From the NCBI GenBank assembly GCA_026545765.1, contig CM048841.1:64865354-64929353 (forward strand): a DNA stretch of 64,000 nt, written 5' to 3'. A program made the position numbers and the translations under genes. Within the stretch, counting starts at the first letter, position 1. Each line of letters begins with the position of its first letter. This DNA is from Plantago major (taxonomy: Eukaryota > Streptophyta > Magnoliopsida > Lamiales > Plantaginaceae). Shown in pieces: positions 1-10,744 of the stretch. The notes below the pieces were generated by a model. That model was not told the DNA's origin, ran no database searches, and saw nothing but the letters and a program-made list of their open reading frames with translations.

Positions 1-1263
1 CAATATAATGCTCGATAATAAATCAAGAATACGAAAAATATTTCAATAAATGATAAATCATTCATAAGTTAACAAACCGAAGATCCAAATAAGTCTTAAT
101 TATCCGAACAAGTCTAAATATAATATATCCGAACGTACATAGTCTAAAGTAACAACAAACATAACTAGCTACCAGACGGGGGTGAGTGCTGGCCGAACTG
201 GGACATGAAAGCCTCCATCTGTAACCGAAGACGCTCGTTCTCCTTCGTTCGTTCTCTGTCGCGCCGCTCCATCTCTTCTGTTAGCCGTGCGACATGTTCT
301 GAAACCTGTGACTGCACCATATCCGAGACCTAGGCCTGTGTGAAAACCTGATGTCTAGACTGCTGGGATGATGATGAGGAGTAGTTAGGACTAGCCAAGC
401 TCAAACCGAGGCTCCCGAGTCCATATATTCGTCCTTTGTTGTCCGGTTTGTTCACCTCTAAGAAGATTTTGTCAACTTGTTTAGTTGACAGCACCTCACC
501 CGTCTCTTCCTCCTGCCTCACTACCTGAGCATCAATCTCAGCCTGAAATCGTAAATAGCAGATATCATGATCAATTACTGTTTTTCAAAAATAACTTGTA
601 GTAGTGTACAAATATGAACTTTAACCAACATAAACATCTCGCAATAGATTCGGCCCTGGAGTCAGTCCATGCCTTTTTGAAGATGTCATACTTGGATTTC
701 ACCTCCCCTCGGACATCTGAACAACATATATAGTCAACCATTTATCATCTCACAAGTAATAGAGCGAGACACAATACATACACGTAATGCTAGATTGAAA
801 AAAAAAACATATATATACTTACCGATTTATAATAATCAGTGACAGTAGATCGCCTCCCAAGGTGGTGAACGGCCTTTCCTGCTGTCTCAGGCTGAGATGC
901 CCAGTTCTGTTTGTTGATGTAGGCATTATTCTCGACATCAGTTGTTTGCCGGAACAATAGAAATACTACGCTAACCATTAAGATCGCCCAAAAGAAGCCT
1001 AGTAGGCATCCCAAAGGGCCCACTCCTCTGCATCAACTAGTGGAGGCATTGGGCCTTTTCAATCCCGAATGCCTTCCAAGTATGGACCATATCCCTGTAT
1101 AATTTAGACCCCACGGTCTCGTAAACACGCCATATCTGGGGGATCAATCTGCTGGGAATGAAGTACTCCTACATTCCCAATTTCATACAACATCCAATGT
1201 CAATATATATATAACGTCACCATGTTACATCAATTTAATAAGATACAACAACATAACATAAAT

Positions 1264-1436
1264 GGTGACTAACATATTACCCAAACAAAGTGGCTAACAT
1301 ACCACTCACATATAGTGGCTAACATACCACTCACATTGTCCTAAATTTTACTAACTCAATAGTGACTAACATATCACCCAAATAAAGTGGCTAACATACC
1401 ACTCACATATAGTGGCTAACATACCACTCATATTAA
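1264..1436. repeat. Short tandem repeat, unit about 25 bp
   Basis: Variants of a unit containing gtggctaacataccactcac recur about six times, in blocks such as tagtggctaacatacc and tagtgactaacatatc. It lies between two coding blocks of the CACTA gene remnant, probably in an intron. No function visible. Confidence 0.7.
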
Positions 1437-1971
1437 AACAACGATTATAATAACAAATAAAGGAATGTCATATTTTAACTTACCCGCAACTCATCAAAGT
1501 ACTCGGCCCTCATATGGTTCGAAATGTGAGACCAACACTCACCACCCTTCCCCGGTGACTCTCTCCTGCTCCGAATGATGTCACCGAGTTTATTATGGAC
1601 CTCCCGAGGCCATAAACTGTTGTCAATGTATAAGATACAAGAAACAAATATTAATTACTTTAGTACAACAATTTATACTTGTCAACTATCATAAGTTATG
1701 TTTTACATATTTAAGAAGAATGTATAATACTTACTTGGCAGGACCCAAACAAAAAATCACCGGCAACTCGTCCCACGTAACATTGGGATTCTGTGCATCC
1801 CACTCGAGGTAGGGACAATCGTCCTTCTCCTCCTGTCTGAGCCCAGGCTAACTGGTAGAGCCCCTGCTGCTATCACCTGCTGGTGGGATCTCAGGAATCC
1901 GAGACCTGCTGCTCTGTCTACCAGAGCCCTCACCCCCTCTGACCATGTCCCTGCCCCAGGACTATCACTGC

Positions 1972-1993
1972 GGGGGGGGGGGGGGGGGGGGGG
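1972..1993. repeat. 22-bp poly(G) run
   Basis: An uninterrupted run of 22 G. In minus orientation it encodes proline in the linker of the CACTA gene remnant. Length may be unreliable in sequencing. Confidence 0.9.
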
Positions 1994-2255
1994 TGCGTGT
2001 TCTCTGTCACGGCATCTGCAAAAACATGTAACAAATAAAATAAAATGTGTTAGTACGAGTTATAATACAGAACAAATTATAATAACACATGTAACCATTT
2101 TTCATGCAAAACAGAAATACTCAAGTGTTATCAACTACTAACTAGTTATAATACACATAATATATGTTTGGTTTCATATATCAACTAATGATTACTAGTT
2201 ATACAAGCCTAAAGACAAAACGGATAAAACTCATCATTCTCTTGCAGCCCCCTCC

Positions 2256-2705
2256 TCACCACTTGTGACGCTCCCTACTACAGAACTTGCATTCCAACAG
2301 ATCTACATCCTCCTCCCAATACACCATGCGCATGTTCCGACAACCAAAAAAGTACTCAATAGGCGGCCCCAAACCCGGCCTCTCCCTCCATTGGAGGTAT
2401 GCCATGGACGGTGCTTCCTCACCATGATGAATCCATACATGATACTCAGGCATGAATCCATTACGTCTCAAGTGCTCGAATACCGCTGTAGGAGTCATAA
2501 ATTGCTTGTTTCTGCAGGTTTCCAATGTGCAAGGACACTTTATCAACACCCCATTTGCACAAGCCGGACATCCCATGGCAAACGCGATGAAACATTTAAC
2601 CCCTTTTACAAAACTCCTACAAACTCTGCCATTTACCGCCGTACGATCGTACATCCATGAACGGTCGGAATTCATTAGATACTTTTGTAACCTGACACGT
2701 TCCAA
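2256..2705 (-). CDS. CACTA transposase-associated domain protein (partial transposase N-terminus)
   Basis: A 149-codon open frame on the minus strand matches the transposase-associated domain (Pfam Transpos_assoc type) at the N-terminus of plant CACTA transposases. Visible marks are DRSWMYDR near residue 14, a cysteine cluster IKCPCTLETCRN near residue 55, and the block HLRRNGFMPEYHVWIHHGE near residue 77. The start may be the second methionine just before the DRSWMY block. The frame ends at 2256 in poorly conserved sequence, and the catalytic Transposase_21 region is absent downstream. It therefore looks like the first exon of a transposase gene joined to accessory sequence. Expression is unknown. 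Confidence 0.75.
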   Translation of the reverse strand: MERVRLQKYLMNSDRSWMYDRTAVNGRVCRSFVKGVKCFIAFAMGCPACANGVLIKCPCTLETCRNKQFMTPTAVFEHLRRNGFMPEYHVWIHHGEEAPSMAYLQWRERPGLGPPIEYFFGCRNMRMVYWEEDVDLLECKFCSRERHKW

Positions 2706-3177
2706 TTGATTAGATCGTATTTAATTGATTAGATCGATTCCAATTCTGCCGAGATTGTCGAGGTTAATTGTTAATTATTATATGTTCCTTATAATTTCAT
2801 GATTAATTATTAAGTGTTCGATATGTTACAAAATTTCCCATGTATTTTAACCATTTCAACCACTTACTACTACGAGTTATAAATTATAAATTACACGTTA
2901 ATATAATCAACAAATGGTCTCAAAACACTTAACTAAATCCTCGTAATCTAGTACATATACGAATTTATCAAATCAAAACTACTTAACATTATACTAATTA
3001 ACAATCTAAGTGATAGCAATCTCAAGTTAATTAACTAAATCTTAACATTATACTAATTAACTAGTAATATTAATTTGATATATATACTTAACATTAAACT
3101 AGTCGAAATTAACAAAATTCCCAAATTTGTCAAAAAATTAGGGTTTCAAAACACTAATCGTAATACATATACAAAAA

Positions 3178-3255
3178 CATCAAACATGAAAATCAAGCTT
3201 AATCAATCAAACATCAAACATGAAAATCAAGCTTAATCAATCAAACATCAAACAC
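3178..3255. repeat. Tandem 34-bp direct repeat, two full copies
   Basis: Two identical 34-bp units (3178-3211, 3212-3245), each containing atgaaaatcaagcttaatca, are followed by ten bases of a third. The repeat is in AT-rich, gene-free CACTA sequence (2706-3400), where I see nothing else. Confidence 0.85.
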
Positions 3256-3626
3256 TAAATCAATTTCACAACAAAATCAATCAATTAACAACCCCAAGCT
3301 TAACCCACTACTTCATATAACATATACTAGCTACCATAATTATTTACAAACATACAATTGATCCAAATTATCAAAAATTCCAAATTTAGAATAGTTAGGG
3401 TTTAGTCTAATACCTTCAAATTGCGAGAAAAATAGCCGAAGAAGGATGAAATTGATCGAACATCCAAGCTCCTTGTCCCACGAGCTTCGAATTGACACCA
3501 AGATTGGCCGGAATGGTGGAGTTTTGGCCGGAAAGTGGAGAAGAACGAATGAGGCGAAGAGAGGAGGAAGATGGGAAGCAGAAGTGAAAATGGTGAAAAT
3601 GGGGGCTGCTCCCCGTTTTTCACCAT

Positions 3627-3901
3627 TTTCTAGCGACGGATCGCTATCCGTCGGTCCTAATTTCTTTTTTATTTTTTTTACATTAGCGATGGATAATTTA
3701 TCCATCGCTATTTTTTATTTTTAAATTAAATTTTAAATAATTTACGACGGATAATCTATCCGTCGTAATTTTTTGAATTTTTTTAAACTAAAATTAAAAT
3801 TCAACACATTAGCGACGATAAAATTATTCGTCGCTAACAGAGGGACGGATAAAATTATCCGTTGCCCCTTTCCGTCGTTTTTTCCCTCATTTCTTGTAGT
3901 G
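3627..3901 (-). repeat. CACTA subterminal repeats and terminal inverted repeat
   Basis: At least four palindromic blocks of the form cgacggat...atccgtcg occur at about 3633-3655, 3683-3710, 3745-3767 and 3810-3865. The sequence ends in catttcttgtagtg at 3901. Such subterminal arrays are the binding sites of the CACTA accessory protein. The same gacggat core is used by the second CACTA element at 24600-40085. Confidence 0.85.
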
Positions 3902-4662
3902 GCTTAAGAGAAGAAAGAAGGAGAGGATTTCGAATTGTGTGTAAAATTCGATCCTGGGGCGGGGGGGGGGGGGGTATTTATAGTGTTCAAGAGTTGAGTT
4001 TGAGAGACATGACTATTCGCGAACAGGTCCTTAAAGAGTTGCTTCTCTTCTAACAGATACACTTGTTCGAACAGTCACAACACAAGCGAATGGACTGCAC
4101 CATTTCGCCAAAGCCCATACCGAACAGACACCTCTGTTGGGCTAGCCTCTTCATTTCAGACTATTCTTTTGGGCCTAACCAAACTTAGTAAGTTTCTGGC
4201 CCAAAAAGGAGAATATCCAACTCAAGACCGCGACCCGCGAACCCACGGACCCTACGACCCGAGACCCGGGCCCGGCTCCTGACGGAGCCAGGCGGGCGCC
4301 CTTGGGTCAAGCCATGCAGCCATTTAGCTCCTCCCCCCTTCCAAAACCATGGGTGCCCCTTGGGTCCCAACCCTTTAACCAAGTCTTGGATTTTTATCTA
4401 GTTCCTTCTTTCCCAATTTTAGCCATGTGGGACTTCTCCCATTCCAACTCTTGGCATTCCAATATTAATGCCTCAACCAACACACTTTGAGCTTCAATTA
4501 CTCTTTCACCTTTCAATGAATTTTAGTAATTCTTTCTCAAGTGTCTTCTACTACTATAGTAGAATATACATATTTAAAGAAACTTAATTTCCAACGTGAG
4601 GGGCCCCTCTTGGTTGAGTAGCAAAGTCATGGACTAGCCTCTTTGGAAGACTAAAATTCCAA
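3902..4662 (-). repeat. 3' LTR of Copia no. 1, truncated
   Basis: It matches 9613-10344 almost throughout, including attcgcgaacaggtcctt and catggactagcctctttgg. On the minus strand it begins TGTTGGAATTTTAG at 4662, just after a polypurine tract. The first ~95 bases of the right LTR (9518-9612) have no counterpart here because the CACTA terminus intervenes at 3901. It holds a 14-G run (3961-3974) where the other LTR has only six G. Confidence 0.9.
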
Positions 4663-5281
4663 CAATCGCCCACATGAAAGAGAATTGACGCTCACAGCAC
4701 ATCGGAGTGCTCCAGCCTCGACTTTCCAGCGGAAAACTTATTGCATCGGAAGAGATAGCTTTTCTCCTTGAATCTTTCCCTAGTAGACTATCATCGGATT
4801 TACTTGCCAACCGGTGAACGCGATGTCTTGAACCAGTCGGCGTTTTGTATAAACCAAGACAATGATAACTATACACTTTGACACCCTTGGAAGAGATACC
4901 CCTTATTGTTTCGTTCCAGATTTGTCTGTCCGTTAAAGGCCTTGGACACCCTTGGATTCTTAAGTGTTTCAGTAGACGCGGCCAAACTTCATACACTTAA
5001 ATAGGTGATCTCCTTGTAAGAGCATCCTGCCACTGATGCTCCGCTCGAAAACTCTAGACGATCATTAAGAGTTCGATGACTCATCCTCCGCCCGATACGA
5101 CAGCAGCACTTAATGTCTATCACGGGAACGGCTTTATGGAGTATAACTCCTAAGTGCTCTTACCTCGAAGTACAAAACTTCACAAGGCGCTTAACTGGTC
5201 CTTTACAACTTCGTTTTCCACATTGAACCAAATTCTTGGGATCTCCAGTCAGTATGGTTGGGTTGCCGCTGTAAATTTCCT
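4663..5281 (-). other. Copia no. 1 3' non-coding region and polypurine tract
   Basis: The region lies between the RNase H stop and the 3' LTR. The minus-strand sequence ATGTGGGCGAT directly before the LTR is a typical Copia polypurine tract for plus-strand priming. The open frame across 4634-4996 shows no recognisable domain and overlaps the LTR edge, so I do not call it a gene. Confidence 0.75.
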
Positions 5282-6673
5282 TTAATCTGTGGGACTTAGG
5301 TCCATTCCCCTAGACAGGTACATTACTTGATCTTTCGGTATTGCTTTTGTGAGCGGATCCGCAATGTTATCCTTTGATTTCACATAATCAATAGTGATAA
5401 CCCCCATAGAGATGAATTGCCTAATGGTCTTATTTCTACGACGTATGTGTATAGACTTGCCATTGTACATACTATTACGTGCCCTTCCTAGAGCCGATTG
5501 ATTGCCACAGTGAATCGTCACTGCAGGCATAGGCTTATCCCAGCAAGGGATATCCTCTAAAAATTCTCGAAGCCATTCTGCTTCTTCCCCAGCTTTATCC
5601 AAAGCTATAAATTCTGATTCCATCGTGGATCGGGCGATGCAGGTTTGTTTAGAGGATCTCCATGAAACAGCCCCACCACCAATGGTAAACAAGTAACCAC
5701 TTGTGGACTTGGTGTTTGCACTATCAGATATCCAGTTTGCATCAATGTATCCTTCCAATACTGCTGGGTATCTTCCATAGTGTAATCCATAATTTATTGT
5801 GTATTTCAGATACTGCAATAAATGATATAGTGCCTTCCAATGGTCACTTCCTGGATTACGCGTGAACCTAGCCAATTTATTGACTGCATGTGCAATATCA
5901 GGACGACTACAGTTCATTAGGTACATCAGACTACCTAATACTCGTGCATATTGCACTTGGTCCATAGGATCTCCTTCATGTTTGTCTAAATAGAGATTCC
6001 TATTCATGGGTACCTTTTCAAATGGGAAGTCAAATGCGCCATATCTCTTTAGAACTTCTTCAACGTAGTGAGATTGCGATAACTCCAGACCGTCGGAAAA
6101 CTTAGAAATCTTAATTCCTAAGATCACATCCGCCACATCCATGTCTTTCATGTCGAATTGTTGTTTCAACATCTTCTTGGTTTCAAAGATCAATTCCAAA
6201 CTACTTCCCGAAATGAGCATGTCATCTACGTATAAGCAGATCATTACAAACGAATCAGAGTTCCCTTTTACATAGATACATTTATCACATTCATTAATGG
6301 AGAAGCCCTTTGACACTAACGTGTTGTCAAACTTTTCGTGCCACTGCTTAGGAGCTTGCTTAACTCCGTACAGTGACTTGACAAGATGACAGACTTTCTT
6401 CTCTTGTCCTGGAACTACAAACCCTTCAGGTTGTTCCATGTAAATTTCTTCATCTAACTCTCCATTTAGGAAAGCTGTTTTAACATCCATTTGATGTATC
6501 TCAAGGCCACGCAGAGCAGCAATAGCTATGAATACTCTAATGGAAGTTAGCCTTGACACTGGTGAGTAAGTGTCGAAGTAATCAAGACCCTCCTTTTGTT
6601 TGTAGCCCTTTACTACAAGACGAGCCTTATACTTGTCAATGGTTCCATCAGCTTTATACTTGCGCTTATCCAT
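5282..6673 (-). pseudogene. Copia no. 1 reverse transcriptase and RNase H
   Basis: A 463-codon open segment with the Copia RT core. [12 protein letters not shown] carries the first catalytic aspartate, [12 protein letters not shown] follows, and YVDDM is the catalytic pair. It continues into RNase H ([13 protein letters not shown], later [16 protein letters not shown]). In RNase H the usual DNQSA-type motif reads CGNQSA, so a catalytic aspartate position appears replaced by glycine. The stretch joins the upstream frame by a frameshift near 6660, so the shown methionine start is not the natural one. It would act in cytoplasmic virus-like particles copying element RNA; as it stands the polyprotein is broken. 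Confidence 0.92.
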
Positions 6674-7299
6674 TTACAACCCAAAGGTTTACTTCTCGGA
6701 GGAAGATCAACTACTTCCCAAGTGTGGTTATGCATGATGGAATCCATTTCAGCTTCTATAGCTTCTTTCCAGAGTGATGCCTCTGGAGTCGACAATGCCT
6801 CCTGGATTGTCCTTGGTTCATTTTCCACCAAATAGGTAATAAAGTCTGGGCCAAAGTTTTTCTCAATCCTTGCCCTTTTACTTCTTCTTGGTTCAACATC
6901 AGGAATCTCCACGTTCTCTTGATGTGAATTCTCAGGTTTTTCCTTTGAACTACTTGGTTCAGGAATCTCCTCACTCGGACCATTTTCTATTGGTTCAAGA
7001 ATTTCCTTATTAACAATTGGTTCAGGATTTTCTTCACTCGTTCCAATTGCATTTTCATAATTTCTCTTACGAGTGATTATTTCCTTCTTAGGAAAGACTT
7101 TTTCAAAGAAGTGTGCATTTCTTGACTCGATAACAGTACCCTCATGGATATCAGGTATCAGTGATTTATGCACTAAGAAGCGATAGGCACTGCTGTTACT
7201 AGCATACCCAATGAATATGCAGTCAACAGTCTTAGGTCCTATTTTAACGTGCTTTGGTTTAGGTATTTCTACTTTAGCCAAGCACCCCCACACTTTCAA
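6613..7299 (-). pseudogene. Copia no. 1 integrase C-terminus and linker to RT
   Basis: It begins with the integrase C-terminal block MKVWGCLAKV...FIGYASNSSAYRF, typical of Copia elements. A long acidic, glutamate/proline-rich linker follows (residues ~75-150, with EENPEPIV and EEIPEPSS repeats), then the start of the RT palm ([30 protein letters not shown]). The frame shifts into the 5282-6673 segment near 6660. Upstream it is separated from the integrase core by a shift around 7300-7400. Confidence 0.9.
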
Positions 7300-7381
7300 G
7301 TATTTGTAAGTGGGCTTGTAACCTTTCCATAGTTCATATGGAGTTCTGTCACCATTTTTCCGAGCTATTCTGTTAAGAATT

Positions 7382-8644
7382 TTAGTGGCCGTGAGAATAG
7401 CTCCCCCCCCCCCCCCATAAATTCTGAGGTAGTCCAGAATTTAACAACATGGCATTCATTATCTTCTTAAGAGTTCGATTCTTACGTTCAGCAATGCCAT
7501 TTGACTGAGGAGAATAAGGAGCAGTCGTTTGATGAATAATGCCAAACTCAGCACAATATTCTTCGAAAGGAGCTCCATATTCACCACCTCTGTCACTTCG
7601 AATTGCTTTAATTCGAGTACTTAGTTGATTTTCAACTTCTGTTTTGTAATGTTTAAATGCTGCTAAGGCTTCATCCTTACTTCTTAGCAAGTAAACATAA
7701 CAATATCTCGTGCTATCATCAATAAAAGTAATGAAGTACTTTTTCCCTCCTCTAGTTTGCACGAACTTTAGATCACATAAGTCGTTGTGAATTAATTCTA
7801 GAGGAGTTGTGGTTCTATTTACTGAATGAAATGGTGTCTTAGTGAGCTTTGCCTCCACACAAACCTCGCACTTAGTTTGAGGATTGCAGTCGAAGGACGG
7901 CCATAGTTTCAATTTTACTAATTTCTGAATAGCGTTGTAGTTTGCATGTCCTAGCCTATTATGCCATAAATTAGAGAACTCAAACAAGTAGGTAGAATGC
8001 TTCATTTCATTGTTCTCAAAGGACCTAAGTACAGTCATTACAGACATCTTAAAGAGTCCATCACACATGTAGCCCTTTCCTACAAACAAACTATTCTTAG
8101 TAATTACAAACTGTTTAGCCTCGAACGTCATCTTGAAACCAGCTTTAACCAGCAGCGGTCCGGACACCAGGTTCTTGCGAATGTCTGGTACATGCATCAC
8201 TTCATTCAGAACAAGCTTCTTCCCCAAGGTCAACTTTAGAACCACCTTTCCAACTCCTTTTACTTCCGAAGTAGCATCATTCCCCATGAACAATTTCTTG
8301 CCACTGACTGGAGTGTAGGTAGAGAAGACACCTTTGTCTGAGCATATGTGGCGGGTTGTACCAGTATCAAGCCACCACTGCTTTGGGTTTTCAACCAGAT
8401 TGGCTTCTAAGACAACAGCAGCGTAGGAGACCTCCATGTCATCCTTAGCAGGTCCAGCCTTGTCTTCCACAACATTTGCTTGAGACTGCTTCTTCTGAGA
8501 GCGGCAATCTGCTTTCATATGCCCACGTTTACCACAGTTGAAGCACTTGCCTTTGATTTTCCGTGGCTTTCCTGGCTTCCCTTGAGACTTAACGTCCCCC
8601 GCATTCGACTTGCATTTCTTGTTTGAACTCCCTTTGGCATCCAC
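7382..8644 (-). pseudogene. Copia no. 1 zinc knuckle, protease and integrase core
   Basis: A 420-codon segment. The nucleocapsid CCHC knuckle CFNCGKRGHMKADC is near residue 34. The aspartic protease motif WWLDTGTTRHI is near residue 90. The integrase zinc-binding HHCC region (HNRLGHAN...CEVC) is near residues 228-262. The catalytic core has HNDLCDLKF, RSDRGGEY and NGIAERKNR (D, D, E). The frame ends at a 14-C run (7403-7416) that encodes a false poly-glycine end, so the break may be a homopolymer indel. The protease cleaves the polyprotein; the integrase inserts cDNA. Confidence 0.93.
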
Positions 8645-9376
8645 CAGTGTGCCTTGGCTTCCATGGCTGCTTTCCCTTGCCTAGAGCCTTCCGATTATCT
8701 TCCTGAATCTGCAACTTTATAACCAGATCCTCGAGTCCCATTTCTTTGGTCTTTAGTTTGAGATAACTCATAAACTCATTCCACGAAAGAGGTAGTTTCT
8801 CAATCAAAGAAGCCACCAGAAATGACTCGTTAGGCTTCATGCCTTCTTGTTCTAACTCGTGGAGAATCATTTGAAACTCCAGAACTTGACTCGTGACAGA
8901 CTTAGAATTATTCATTTTGAAGTTTAGAAATTTCCCCACGATGAACTTTTTAGTACCAAAGATCCTGAATGTACTTTCTCATCGATTTCTCCCACAAGTC
9001 TCTTGCGGTACTGACAGAGCAATAGGCAGAATAAAGTGCATTAGAAAGACAATTCAGAATATAATTCTTACAAAGGAAGTCGTTGTGCACCCATGTATCA
9101 TAAGCCAGTTGCCTCTTCTTATTGTCATCCAGTATGGCTTGTGTTGCTTCCGTAGCCATGGCATTTTGATCAACCTCTTTCAAGACTGGAGTTTCTGGAG
9201 TAGAGCAGTGCAAAAACCCGGCCAGCCCAATGGTAGTGAGATAAAACAGCATTTTCTGCTTCCATTGCTTGAAGTTGGTTCCTGTGAACTTTTCTGGTTT
9301 CTCCCCATGAGCAGCAGAGTTGACGTTGAGCAGTTGAGCAGCCTGCTCGATTTTGAGACATTTTCGATACTTGCAA
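8589..9376 (-). pseudogene. Copia no. 1 gag (capsid) region, broken
   Basis: Two overlapping minus-strand frames make up a UBN2-type Copia gag. The upstream part contains EKFTGTNFKQWKQKMLFYL (about 9230-9300), followed by YDTWVHNDFLCKNYILNCL and ARDLWEKS. The downstream part has QEGMKPNESFLVASLIEKLP and ends near the zinc knuckle. They are separated by a frameshift near 8945. A likely original start is the ATG at 9374-9376 (MSQNRAG), which needs another frameshift to reach the EKFTGTNF block. It forms the capsid of the virus-like particle. Confidence 0.88.
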
Positions 9377-9499
9377 ATTTGTCTTAAGTTGTGTAACTGA
9401 GGGGTACTGTATCGGAAGTGTATGAGACTGGAGTTAAACAGAACAAATAAGGACTGCTGCGGTGAGAGATGGCTCTCGGTCCTTAAGACAAATTTGCCC

Positions 9500-9513
9500 C
9501 GCTTAGATGCCAA
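9500..9513 (-). promoter_or_regulatory. Degenerate primer-binding site of Copia no. 1
   Basis: On the minus strand the sequence a few bases inside the 5' LTR reads TTGGCATCTAAGC. It resembles the initiator tRNA-Met primer site TTGGTATCAGAGC at 10 of 13 positions. Position and order fit; the divergence fits a dead element. Confidence 0.5.
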
Positions 9514-9517
9514 CGGT

Positions 9518-10344
9518 TGCAAATAGCAAAATGTCTCCCAATATTACACAGCAGGTGAATTTGCGAACTGGCACTCGAACTCGCAAATTCGAGAGGACTA
9601 CTGCAATATGGAAAGTCAGGCTTAAGAAAAGAAGAGAAGAAAGAAGGAGAGGATTTCGAATTGTGTGTAAAATTCGATCCTGGGGGGACCTATTTATAGT
9701 TTTCAAGAGTTGAGTCTGAGAGACATGACTATTCGCGAACAGGTCCTTGAAGAGTTGCTTCTCTTCTAACAGATACACTTGTTCGAACAGTCACAACACA
9801 AGCGAATGGACTGCACCATTTCGCCAAAGCCCATACCGAACAGACACCTCTGTTGGGCTAGCCTTTTCATTTTAGACTATTCTTTTGGGCCTACCCAAAC
9901 TTAGTAAGTTTCTGGTCCAAAAAGGATAATATCCAACTCAAGACCGTGAACCTGACGCCCGGCTCTGGCATGAGCCAAAGCAAGGCTGGGTCAAGCCATG
10001 GAGCCATCTAGCTCCTCCCCCCTTCCAAAACCATGGGTGCCGCTTGGGGCCCAACCCTTTAACCAAGTCTTGAATTTTTATCTAGTTCATTCTTTCCCAA
10101 TTTTAGCCATGTGGGACTTCTCCCATTCCAACTCTTGGCATTCCAATATTAATGCTTCAACCAACACACTTTGAGCTTCAATTACGCTTTCACCTTTCAT
10201 TGAATTTTAGTAATTCTTTCTCAAGTGTCTACTACTATAGTAGATTATACACATTTAAAGAAACTTAATTTCCAACGTGTGGGGCCCCTCTTAGTTGAGT
10301 AGCAAAGTCATGGACTAGCCTCTTTGGAAGACTAAAATTCCAAC
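9518..10344 (-). repeat. 5' LTR of Copia no. 1
   Basis: The LTR runs TGTTGGAATT...TTTGCA on the minus strand, about 827 bp. It is shared with 3902-4662. The inner boundary is placed at the TG/CA end just outside the primer-site-like sequence and is less certain than the outer boundary at 10344. Confidence 0.8.
9691..9699 (-). promoter_or_regulatory. LTR TATA box (minus strand)
   Basis: The minus-strand sequence CTATAAATA lies in the LTR; the same motif is in the other LTR near 3975-3982. It is the likely Pol II promoter of the element, transcribing leftward. Confidence 0.55.
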
Positions 10345-10740
10345 ACTTAAGAAGATGATTCCCAAGCTTTTGCTATGCATAGTTGGTCGGATTGAAGGTG
10401 CCTCTGAGATGGCTTCTCGGACGAGCCTCTCGATGGCACAACATCTGAGTTGTGTCCCTTAGTTCATGGTAGTTCGCCTTAGTTAGTAGGGACAGATTTA
10501 AACTCAACAAGAGAACAAGAGTGAAAAACGCAAATGCTAGTGAACGTATAAAACAAAGAAGATAAGTTATGGAAAACAAGTTAATGTGGGGCAAAAGTGA
10601 TATGATAGGGTTGAATTGAAGCCGGTCATCCAGGTCCACGTCAGGCACCGTTTTAGAAGGCGCAGTTATTCATTTTTCCAACGGTTTTATAACTCCGATA
10701 CCATAAATGCTTAATCCAAAGGCAGGCAGATTCAGTCAGC
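10345..10740. other. Spacer with a possible retroelement relic
   Basis: The spacer is between the Copia LTR and the Nudix promoter. The minus strand at about 10685-10697 reads TATGGTATCGGAGTT, resembling a tRNA-Met primer site. No LTR or gag could be recognised around it. Otherwise nothing is seen. Confidence 0.35.
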
Positions 10741-10744
10741 CTTG

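Larger units (their letters stand above)
180..2020 (-). pseudogene. Transposase_24-like (TNP1/Ptta type) gene remnant
   Basis: Several minus-strand coding blocks separated by AT-rich, stop-filled sequence resemble the plant Ptta/En/Spm accessory protein. They lie near 1760-2010 (proline-rich linker, then a block containing WDELPVIF), 1500-1620 (RPREVHNKLGDIIR), 820-1140 (ETVGSKLYRDMVHTW and NNAYINKQNWASQPE) and 180-535 (ending in a charged region with ERRDRERTKENERL). The spacing suggests exons, but I could not fix all splice sites, and no continuous reading frame exists. In autonomous CACTA elements this class of protein binds subterminal repeats. The 22-G tract at 1972-1993 encodes part of the proline-rich linker in minus orientation. 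The family call is by remembered resemblance and is moderately sure. Confidence 0.55.
1..3901 (-). mobile_element. CACTA (En/Spm) DNA transposon, one end only
   Basis: The element ends at 3901 with the reverse complement of CACTACAAGAAATG, the standard CACTA terminus. Just inside lie subterminal palindromes built on gacggataa/ttatccgtc. Minus-strand remnants of transposase-associated protein lie at 180-2705. The other terminus is left of the window. The 3901 boundary abuts LTR sequence of the neighbouring Copia element, so the CACTA probably inserted into that LTR. No core transposase (Transposase_21) is recognisable, so this is probably a deletion derivative. Terminus and subterminal repeats are seen directly; non-autonomy is inferred from the visible part only. 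Confidence 0.85.
3902..10344 (-). mobile_element. Copia LTR retrotransposon no. 1, defective
   Basis: The order on the minus strand is 5' LTR (9518-10344), primer site, gag, zinc knuckle, protease, integrase, reverse transcriptase, RNase H, non-coding 3' region, 3' LTR (3902-4662). This order (integrase before RT) defines Copia. The left LTR is cut by the CACTA element, and the genes carry several frameshifts. The five bases after the right LTR, cttaa, are one copy of the expected target duplication; the other would lie left of the CACTA element. Confidence 0.93.

Noticed and set aside
4634..4996. Small protein gene between Copia RNase H and LTR
   Set aside because: It crosses the LTR border and has no domain; best read as 3' non-coding sequence.
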